NCBI RefSeq assembly: GCF_900112865.1
Contig: NZ_FONH01000001.1
Span: forward strand, 62,001-126,000
DNA: 64,000 nucleotides
Reading direction: 5' to 3'
Source: Dyella marensis
GTDB taxonomy: Bacteria > Pseudomonadota > Gammaproteobacteria > Xanthomonadales > Rhodanobacteraceae
Shown here: piece by piece, positions 9,154 to 16,052 of the stretch
Position numbering within the stretch: position 1 is the first letter of the stretch
How the letters are laid out: each line of letters opens with the position of its first letter
Notes under the pieces: model-generated
The model's input: only the letters and a program-made list of their open reading frames with translations
Database searches by the model: none
Told to the model about the DNA's origin: nothing
Position numbers and translations under genes: made by a program

Positions 9154-10761
9154 TCACATCCGCATCGTCCGCGATCCGTACAGCCGTTCCGCCGTCAGTC
9201 CGGCTTCCCGGCAGCGACCGATGAACTTGTCGGACTCGACGATCTGCTTGCTCTGCGGGGTGTATTGCAGTCCGGCAACGAAGCGCAGCCAGGGCTCCTG
9301 CCCCATGGCGTAGACATAAGCCGTCTTGCAGCCGATTTCCTCCACGATCCTCCAGGCGTTTTCGCTGCCGGATCCGGACAGACGCCGCGAGTCATCATCC
9401 TTGCGGCTGATCGGCTGGCTCAGATAAGGGCCGTAGAGCCAGGTGAGCGGCGCGCCATCGCATTCCATGCCGATGAACAAGGTATCGACCTTGCCCAATC
9501 TCTGCACGATGCGCCGATAAAGCGCGCGATCCTTGCCGTCGGAGTCCGCCAGGAACATCAGCGTCCTGCCTTGCAAGTCCACATGCAGGCCGTGCTTGCT
9601 GGCAATGCTCAGGTCGGCGTGCTCGCCATAGAAAGGCAAGGCGGTAAGGTGGCCGCCGGGAATCGCGACGCGCTCCATCGGGTCGAGTACCTGCACGCGC
9701 GGCTGGCCGATGGCCTGTAGCGCAAGTTTCATCGACGGGTCGGCAAGACTGTTGGCGTTATTGCGCGGCACCAGGATCGTGCCGATACGGTCGCGCAGCT
9801 GCAGCAGCGTCTCGACGCTGAAATGGTCCTGGTGGTTGTGGGTGAGGAAGACATAGTCGATGCGGTCCGGCAGGTCGTGGAACGTAAGCCGGCCGTCGTC
9901 GCCGTCGTCCCAGGCCAGGAAAGGATCGATCAGCACCGAGACCTCGGCACTCTGCACCAGCACGCAGGCGTGTCCGAAGTAGCGCACGCGCACTCCTTCG
10001 CCAGCAAAATTCGGTTCCTTGCGCGGCGGCGGCGTCTGCGCGAAATAGCCGCGCAGACGCGCGCGCTCTGCATCGCCGTCGACACCCAGCGCATTAGCCA
10101 GGACGCCGAACGGGACCGGCGAGAGTCGGCTGCGGGACACCAGATCGTATGCGGCACTGTCGAACGGCAGCGGCACGACGAAGCGGTCCTCACCGTCCAG
10201 CCGCGGTGTGTTGATGAAGAAGCTGCGTTCCGCGTCCGGCGTCTTGCAGAAGGCGATCTCCTGCGCCGCCGTGCCGGCCAGTTCGCCCCGGTAGATCAAT
10301 TCCTCGAGCACGCGCAGCGAAGGATGGTGATTGAGGTCGTAGTTGGCCTCCACCAGGCCCGCGAGCGATGCGGGCAGCGCACCGTAATGGTGGTCGAGGC
10401 TGAAGCCGGTCTCACTCTTTTGCAGCTGGCGGTCCAGCTTGAGCAGATCTTCGGCGAAGCCGAGCAGATCCGCTCCGCGCGTCAAGATGTCCTGCTGCAA
10501 AGCGCGCACGGCTGGCAGATCACGCTGGCCCAGCTCCAGAAACGACCCGCCAAGCATCTTCGGGTTTTTCCTGGCCGCCTCGTGCACCGCCGGATTGGCG
10601 ACGAACGATTTCAGCATCGGCAGGTGGCGAAAGGCCAGCGACAGCGCCAGTTGCACCGGCGAGACCAGATGGCCCCAGGCATACCAGCGGAAGACCAGCG
10701 GCTCGAGCTTGGTATCGGGTGCGAGGCATACCAGGTCGCTGTCGGCGGCGGTGGCGTTCAT
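9154..10761 (-). CDS. CmlA-like diiron beta-hydroxylase (metallo-beta-lactamase fold)
   Basis: 535 residues from the ATG at 10761, which has a GGAGA site; longer in-frame starts lack one. An N-terminal all-alpha-like domain (about 1-240) precedes a metallo-beta-lactamase domain with THNHQDHF, a PFYGEHADL segment and FLADSDG. Size, two-domain order and these ligand motifs match the CmlA group, in which the fold carries a dinuclear iron centre that beta-hydroxylates an aminoacyl group tethered to an NRPS carrier domain. It is the last gene of the NRPS operon, 82 bases after the reductase gene, which supports that role. An ordinary MBL hydrolase is the alternative. The hydroxylated residue is unknown. 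Confidence 0.72.
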   Translation of the reverse strand: MNATAADSDLVCLAPDTKLEPLVFRWYAWGHLVSPVQLALSLAFRHLPMLKSFVANPAVHEAARKNPKMLGGSFLELGQRDLPAVRALQQDILTRGADLLGFAEDLLKLDRQLQKSETGFSLDHHYGALPASLAGLVEANYDLNHHPSLRVLEELIYRGELAGTAAQEIAFCKTPDAERSFFINTPRLDGEDRFVVPLPFDSAAYDLVSRSRLSPVPFGVLANALGVDGDAERARLRGYFAQTPPPRKEPNFAGEGVRVRYFGHACVLVQSAEVSVLIDPFLAWDDGDDGRLTFHDLPDRIDYVFLTHNHQDHFSVETLLQLRDRIGTILVPRNNANSLADPSMKLALQAIGQPRVQVLDPMERVAIPGGHLTALPFYGEHADLSIASKHGLHVDLQGRTLMFLADSDGKDRALYRRIVQRLGKVDTLFIGMECDGAPLTWLYGPYLSQPISRKDDDSRRLSGSGSENAWRIVEEIGCKTAYVYAMGQEPWLRFVAGLQYTPQSKQIVESDKFIGRCREAGLTAERLYGSRTMRM

Positions 10762-10843
10762 GCTTTCTCCATGGCGAAAATCGGATCGCAGGCTGGGGCG
10801 CGGCGAACGGCGCGCCGGAATCGCGCGTAACGGATGGCGTCGT

Positions 10844-11866
10844 TCACAGCAGCGAGGCTCCTTCCGTATCGCGAACCGCCAGCACGATCTTGCCGATGTT
10901 CCGGTTCTCCTCCATCTCGGCTTGGGCCAGCGCGAGATCGGCAAGGGCATAGGTGGCGTGGATGACGGGACTTATGTCGCCCTGTTGAAGGGGCTTGGCC
11001 CAACGCTGGCGGAAGCGCGCGTTCACGCCGCGCTTCTGGGCCATCGGGCGCAACCGCAGCGACGAACCCTTGATCTGCAGACGGCGCTCCACCAGGAACA
11101 GCAGGTCGATTTCCGCCGACAGTCCGTCCAGCAGTCCCGCCGACACCATGCATCCGCCAGGGCGAAGCGCGCGAAGGTTGCGCTCCAGATACGCACCTCC
11201 AACGAAATCCAGGACCAGCGCAACGCCCTCGCCGCCGGTCAGGCGCAGCACCTCGGCGAGGAAATCCTGTGTCCTGTATTCGATGACGTCCGCGGCGCCG
11301 AGTCCGCGCAGCGCCTCGGCCTTGGCCCGGGAGCCGACGGTGCAGATCGGCCGCGCCCCGGCGTGCAAGGCCATCCGCATCGCCGTGGTGCCGATACCGC
11401 TGGCGCCGGCGTGGATAAGCACACTGTCGCCCGGCGCCAGGCCGCCGAGTTCGAACAGGGTTTCGTTGCAGGTCAGAAAGGACTCGGCCGTCGCCGCGGC
11501 CTCTTCGAAACCCACTCCGTCGGGAATCGGGTTGGCCATGAGGCGGTCCAGCAGGCAGAACTCGGCGAAGCCGCCGCCTTCTACCACGCCGTAGACACGC
11601 TGGCCGCGGGAGAAACCCGAGACATGCTCGCCCCAGGCTTCCACCGTGCCCGCGATTTCCACGCCGGGAATGGTCGATTGCCCGGCGGGTATCTCGTATT
11701 CCCCTTCGCGTTGCAGCACGTCGGCCCGGTTGAGGGCGCTGGCATGCACCTTCACCAGCAGCATGTCCGGCGTGCACACCGGCATGGGCAGCTCGCGCCG
11801 CGCGATGACATGCGGACCGCCGGCGCCTTCGTAGACCATCGCCAGCATCCGCTCAGTATCCGGCAT
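10844..11866 (-). CDS. NAD(P)H:quinone oxidoreductase / enoyl reductase-type MDR enzyme
   Basis: 340-residue zinc-free medium-chain dehydrogenase/reductase of the PIG3 quinone-reductase group. Landmarks are the MLAMVYEG...G start, ALNRADVLQREG, PGVEIAGTV and the nucleotide-binding stretch VLIHAGASGIGTTAMRMA. No structural or catalytic zinc ligands are present. Members reduce quinones or alpha,beta-unsaturated carbonyls. Starts at 11866 and 11881 are both possible; both overlap the end of the MaoC gene, indicating coupled translation. In this operon it most plausibly reduces an enoyl intermediate that follows or precedes the hydratase step, which is inference. Confidence 0.82.
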   Translation of the reverse strand: MPDTERMLAMVYEGAGGPHVIARRELPMPVCTPDMLLVKVHASALNRADVLQREGEYEIPAGQSTIPGVEIAGTVEAWGEHVSGFSRGQRVYGVVEGGGFAEFCLLDRLMANPIPDGVGFEEAAATAESFLTCNETLFELGGLAPGDSVLIHAGASGIGTTAMRMALHAGARPICTVGSRAKAEALRGLGAADVIEYRTQDFLAEVLRLTGGEGVALVLDFVGGAYLERNLRALRPGGCMVSAGLLDGLSAEIDLLFLVERRLQIKGSSLRLRPMAQKRGVNARFRQRWAKPLQQGDISPVIHATYALADLALAQAEMEENRNIGKIVLAVRDTEGASLL

Positions 11867-12386
11867 GGTCTTCAGTCTCATGGCCGCGCGTCGGCACCAG
11901 GAAGCTGCGCTCGAACGTGAGGAATACTTCGCCCGTGGACAGCAGCCCCCGCGTCAGGCAACTGACGATCCCCGCGCCCGGTCGGGTCTGCGAAAGCCGC
12001 TTGGCCAGGATCTCGCTCTCTGCATAGATGGTGTCGCCGGCGAAGACCGGGTGGGTGAGGCGCACCTTGTCCCAACCCAGGTTGGCGAGCGCGCGGCCGC
12101 TGGTGCTGCGCACGCTCATGCCGCAGACGATGCTGAAGGTCACCAGGCTGGACATCAGTGGCCGTTTCCACGGCGTATGCGCGCAATACTCGGTATCGAT
12201 GTGCAGCGGCGAAGGGTTCATGCTGAATCCGGCCATCCACAGATTGTCCGATTCGCCCAGCGTGCGTCCTGGACGGTGCTCGAACACGTCGCCCGGGCGG
12301 AAGTCGTCGTAGCAAAAGCCGATGACCTCGCGATAGCGGTGCTCGCCGACGGCCCGGTAACCCCATAAACGATCGTCTCGATCCAT
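11853..12386 (-). CDS. MaoC-family hydratase, mesaconyl/itaconyl-CoA hydratase-like
   Basis: 177 residues from the ATG at 12386, preceded by AGGAGAG; an ATG at 12419 that overlaps the previous stop (ATGA) would add 11 residues. The hot-dog fold hydratase motif is clear: FRPGDVFEHRPGRT, ESDNLW, NPSPLHID, and then ANLGWDKVRLTHPVFAGDTIYAESE. This long-form signature resembles C4/C5-dicarboxyl-CoA hydratases (mesaconyl-, itaconyl-CoA) rather than short R-specific enoyl hydratases. It is paired in the operon with a CitE-like lyase, the partner such hydratases have in itaconate and mesaconate metabolism. The real substrate may be a CoA- or carrier-bound precursor of the NRPS product. Confidence 0.8.
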   Translation of the reverse strand: MDRDDRLWGYRAVGEHRYREVIGFCYDDFRPGDVFEHRPGRTLGESDNLWMAGFSMNPSPLHIDTEYCAHTPWKRPLMSSLVTFSIVCGMSVRSTSGRALANLGWDKVRLTHPVFAGDTIYAESEILAKRLSQTRPGAGIVSCLTRGLLSTGEVFLTFERSFLVPTRGHETEDHAGY

Positions 12387-12415
12387 GCTCAAGCGCTCTC
12401 CTGACGGCATCGGGC

Positions 12416-13648
12416 TCATGCGCTGGCCATCAGTGATTCGACGGCATCACAGAAATGATCCAGGCGGTCGGCTTCCAGATCGGCGCGAAGCATCACCCGG
12501 ACGCCGGCCGCACCTCGCGCGACGATCGGGAAGAACACCGCCGAGCAGTAGTAGCCGGCCTGATAAAGCTGTTCGGACAAGCGCACCGCCAGATCCTCGT
12601 CGCCCACGTCGATCAGGCGGATGGGCAAGCCGTTGCCTGAGAAGCGGGTGGGGAACCGTCGATCGAAGACATCGATGTTCCGCTGCAGCTTCGCCTGCAG
12701 CTGGCCGAGTTCCGCCGTGCGGTGCAGTTCTGCGCTCGCGAGGCAGGCGCCTACCGCGGCCACATCCATGTTCTGCGACCAGGTCACCGGACCCGCATTG
12801 CGATAGAGGAACTGGAAATCGCGCTCGCTGCCGAGCATGGCGACGCCGCCCGACGCACCGAAAGCCTTGGCCAGGGAGCCCACGATCATGGTCAAGGGAT
12901 TCATCTCCATCCTGGAACGGACATAGCCCTCGCCATGCGGGCCCTCGATCGACAGCGCATGGGAGTCGTCGAAATAGAGGAACAGTCCGTAGCGATCCTG
13001 CAGCTCGATCAGGCCCTCCAGCGCGGTGCGTCCGCCCATGGAATAGGCACCGTCGGCGACATAGGCCACGCGCGGGTATTTCTTGCAGATGTCCTCCAGA
13101 TAGTTCAAGTCGTTGTGCGGGCAATTCAGCACCAGGGCTTCGTCCCCGCAGATGGGCTTGATGTAGGCCATCGAGAAGTGACAGAAGCGGTCGAAGACCA
13201 TCACTCGCGGTCCGCTGCCGCCGCCGATGTGTCCGGAGGCGATCAGGGGCAGGATGCCGGCGGTGAGCACGCTGCAGCTCACCCCGGGCAGCGCGGGCGC
13301 GCCATAGAGATCGCGCAGGCTTTCCTCCAGTTCGACCAGCAGGTTCAGCCGGACCCGCACTTCCGCGATCGACAGCCCGGTGGTCCCGGCCTTGCGCAAC
13401 GCGGACACCGCGCCCTCGATGATCTTCGGGTGGTGGTTCAGGCCCAGGTACGAGCAGGAGCACAGCAAGGTGAATTCGTGCCCGCTATCGCGGACGATCA
13501 GGCGATCGTTGGACTCGTGGTCGACCTGGATATTGAGCAATCCGCTGTCAGCCGCGCGCAGCCACACCCGCTCGCCATGGGCGAGCATGGCTTCGGCATT
13601 CCGATAACGACGCGGTCCGACGATTTCGTTCGAGTCGCTCTGGTCCAT
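12416..13648 (-). CDS. Alpha-oxoamine synthase (PLP-dependent, KBL/AONS type)
   Basis: 410-residue fold-type I PLP enzyme. The start at 13648 is fixed by an AGGAG site six bases upstream. Diagnostic motifs are LGLNHHP, DDSHALSIEGPHG in the cofactor-binding region, and the Schiff-base lysine in MIVGSLAKAFGASGG. The family (8-amino-7-oxononanoate synthase, 2-amino-3-ketobutyrate ligase, serine palmitoyltransferase, 5-ALA synthase) condenses an amino acid with an acyl-thioester, losing CO2, to give an alpha-aminoketone. It lies between the deiminase-fold gene (80 bases) and the MaoC gene (abutting). An aminoketone could serve as the amine that accepts the peptide chain from the terminal C domain; that is inference. 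Confidence 0.85.
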   Translation of the reverse strand: MDQSDSNEIVGPRRYRNAEAMLAHGERVWLRAADSGLLNIQVDHESNDRLIVRDSGHEFTLLCSCSYLGLNHHPKIIEGAVSALRKAGTTGLSIAEVRVRLNLLVELEESLRDLYGAPALPGVSCSVLTAGILPLIASGHIGGGSGPRVMVFDRFCHFSMAYIKPICGDEALVLNCPHNDLNYLEDICKKYPRVAYVADGAYSMGGRTALEGLIELQDRYGLFLYFDDSHALSIEGPHGEGYVRSRMEMNPLTMIVGSLAKAFGASGGVAMLGSERDFQFLYRNAGPVTWSQNMDVAAVGACLASAELHRTAELGQLQAKLQRNIDVFDRRFPTRFSGNGLPIRLIDVGDEDLAVRLSEQLYQAGYYCSAVFFPIVARGAAGVRVMLRADLEADRLDHFCDAVESLMASA

Positions 13649-13728
13649 GGCGGTCTCCTGGCTGATGGGTGTCGGCGATGCGCCCGGACGGCGCGCCGAT
13701 GCGTAGGGAAAGGGCGGCACGGGACGGC

Positions 13729-15057
13729 TCATCCGCGCTCCAAAGGCAAGGTCAGGCAGTGCGGCCCGCCCCACCACGGCCACAGATCGCGGCCGTCGAA
13801 GGCCTGCACATCGACACCCCGGGCTTGCAGCGCCGCATGGGTGCGCGGCGCATCGGCATACGCGAGCACCCGGCCGGGTGCGGTAGCCACCAGATTCGAT
13901 GCTTGCTTGTCGTGCTCGGCGAGCACCACGCGGAAGAAATGCTCCAGGTCGAGTGCATCCGCGGCGCCGCCGACGAAGTCCACCTGCCACCCCCATGCGC
14001 GGACCAGGTCCACCAGCTTCATGCCTTCGCAGCTGTCATCCACATCGCCGCTTCCGGCCCGGTAGCGACGAACCCATCCGATGCCCGCCAGGTTGGCGAC
14101 GGCGGCATCCGCCTGCTGAGCGTCCACGGTGGGCTCCACCAGCAAGCCTTTGAGAAACCGGGTCAGCGGGTCCCGGCCCGCATATCCGGCTTCGAGGAAA
14201 TAGGGCAGGGCGACCGCGAGCTTGTGGTCCACACGTGTGAAACAGCTGTCCAGGTGCAGGAACATATGCGCCAGGACGCTATCGTCCGGCTTCCACCGCA
14301 CCGTACTGTCGCCGCGCATCCGCACGGCGATCACATCCATGTCGAGCCGCCTGGCCAACAACGGGGCAACGCGCGGATCCGTGCAATGGCCCACCCCGAC
14401 CAGCAGAGTTCGCTCGTCTACGACCTGCAGGTCTCCGCCCACCAGGCAAAGCCCCGCTTCGAGGGCGTCGAACAGCACGGGATATTCGCGCAGCGAGGGC
14501 GAGAATTCCGCCGCGAACCGCATGAGCGAAGCCTCGCCTCGCCGCGAAGGCGAGATGAAGTTGCCGAGTATCCATCCGCGTGGCGTCATGACGGCCAGGT
14601 CACGGGTGAAAGCAAGCCCGAGACGGTGATCGACGATATGGCGGTAGACACCCTCGGCATCGGTCTGGAACTGCACGTGCCCGGCCCGGGCCAGCAGCGT
14701 TGCACCGGTCGCCGAGCCGGCCCAGGGCGCGAGCCGGGGCAGGGCGGCGCGCAGCCAGGTCGCGAACTGTCCTTTCCGGCGGGCTTCCTCGATCGCTTCG
14801 TCCAGCAACCGCTCCATCGAGAGCACTTCCGCGCCGGAGGCCGCAAGCAGGCGTTCGAGTTCCCCGTGCTGTCGCGCGGCCGCTACCGGTGGCGGGTTGT
14901 AGTGCAGGAAATTGCCGGTTGCGACCTCAAGGTGATAGTCGGCGGGCGACGGTGCATTCACGATCACACGCCGCAATGGCGCGATGTCGGAAACCACATA
15001 CGGCGTCGCCGATACGGCGGCCTCCTCGAACGGCACCCTGTGCGTCAGGCGATTCAT
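13729..15057 (-). CDS. Arginine deiminase-fold (pentein) enzyme with altered active site
   Basis: 442 residues from the ATG at 15057, which overlaps the stop of the CitE gene (ATGA). The pentein pattern of arginine deiminases is present in order: FTRDL, VGGD, HLDSCFT and a C-terminal nucleophile Cys in GGPHCLTLPLER. Two positions normally conserved in arginine deiminase differ: Glu of EGGD is Val, and the Arg-containing loop (G-x-x-R-T) reads GVGHCTD. Cys, His and the Asp residues persist, so catalysis on an amidino-type or related group is still possible, but free arginine as substrate is doubtful. In the NRPS operon it may act on a guanidine of an intermediate or transfer one. Confidence 0.75.
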   Translation of the reverse strand: MNRLTHRVPFEEAAVSATPYVVSDIAPLRRVIVNAPSPADYHLEVATGNFLHYNPPPVAAARQHGELERLLAASGAEVLSMERLLDEAIEEARRKGQFATWLRAALPRLAPWAGSATGATLLARAGHVQFQTDAEGVYRHIVDHRLGLAFTRDLAVMTPRGWILGNFISPSRRGEASLMRFAAEFSPSLREYPVLFDALEAGLCLVGGDLQVVDERTLLVGVGHCTDPRVAPLLARRLDMDVIAVRMRGDSTVRWKPDDSVLAHMFLHLDSCFTRVDHKLAVALPYFLEAGYAGRDPLTRFLKGLLVEPTVDAQQADAAVANLAGIGWVRRYRAGSGDVDDSCEGMKLVDLVRAWGWQVDFVGGAADALDLEHFFRVVLAEHDKQASNLVATAPGRVLAYADAPRTHAALQARGVDVQAFDGRDLWPWWGGPHCLTLPLERG

Positions 15058-15941
15058 GCCTGGCCCATGTTCGCGGGTTCCGCGTAATAGCCCGTGGCCA
15101 TCGGCCGTGGCGCGTCGAACTCTTGCAGCAAGCGCCGGGCGGATTCGATGAACGGCGCGCCGACGGCGATTCCATCGATCAGGCATATGCCACTGCCGTC
15201 GCGGGCGCTCGCGGCGACCAGGCGCCTTGCACGATCGATGTCATCCTGACTCGGCGAAAAAATCTCATTGATGATCGGCACCTGGCATGGATGCACCGCG
15301 CCCATGCCGCTGTAGCCGAGCTCGCGGGCGCGCCTGGCCGCGATCGTCAAGCCTTCCGCGTCGCGGACATCGAACCAGGGCGAATCGAGGGGATGCAGAC
15401 CCGCGCCGCGCGTAGCGGTGGCCAGGCGCGAGCGCGCGTAGTGTTGCGACTGCCAATCGATCGACATGCCGGTGGTGAGCGCGAAATCGGCGGCCCCGAA
15501 AATCGTCGCGGTCAAACGGGCCCGCGTGGATACCGTGGCGGATATGTTCTCGATGCCCAGCGGCGTCTCGATGATCGCAATCAGCTCGACCCCGTCCCCC
15601 AGCAGGCTCCCGGCGATCTCCAGATCGCGCGGCGATTCGACCTTGGGAACCATCACCACTTCGGGCTTGTACGGACAGCCGCACAGCGCCAGCAGATCGA
15701 GCAGTCCGTCGGCGCTGCCCAGGTTGTTGATCCTCACCGCGCGCCGGCACGAAGTTATCGGTGGCCTGGAGAAGAAAGCCACGGCCCGGTTCCTGGCCTC
15801 GGCCTTATGGACCGCGGCGACGGAGTCCTCAAGATCGATCAATGCGATATCGGCGTCCGCGGCGTCCGCGTTGACCGATCGCTCGGCCACCAGGGCGGGC
15901 GTGAAGAGGATCGATCGGCAATAACGGCTGAACTTTTTCAT
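15054..15941 (-). CDS. CitE-like HpcH/HpaI family lyase
   Basis: 295-residue (beta/alpha)8 enzyme of the citrate-lyase beta-subunit-like group, which cleaves or forms malyl-, methylmalyl- or citramalyl-CoA by retro-aldol/Claisen chemistry. Motifs are RSILFTPA, IALIDLEDSV, VPKVES, AIIETPLGIENI (metal-binding Glu region) and FGAADFALTTGM. The start at 15941 has a GGTGG site; longer frames lack one. It lies 111 bases downstream of the NRPS with the vestigial A domain and overlaps the deiminase-fold gene. Paired with the MaoC hydratase it could generate or break a C4-C6 dicarboxyl building block. Confidence 0.82.
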   Translation of the reverse strand: MKKFSRYCRSILFTPALVAERSVNADAADADIALIDLEDSVAAVHKAEARNRAVAFFSRPPITSCRRAVRINNLGSADGLLDLLALCGCPYKPEVVMVPKVESPRDLEIAGSLLGDGVELIAIIETPLGIENISATVSTRARLTATIFGAADFALTTGMSIDWQSQHYARSRLATATRGAGLHPLDSPWFDVRDAEGLTIAARRARELGYSGMGAVHPCQVPIINEIFSPSQDDIDRARRLVAASARDGSGICLIDGIAVGAPFIESARRLLQEFDAPRPMATGYYAEPANMGQA

Positions 15942-16052
15942 GTTCACCACCCATCGGCTGACAACTCTCTCTGAGTTGAAATGCCGGCTCTGTGCTGCAT
16001 GCGCAGAGCCGGGACGCATCCCGCGACCTCACCCGCCGGCGCCAGGCCGCCG

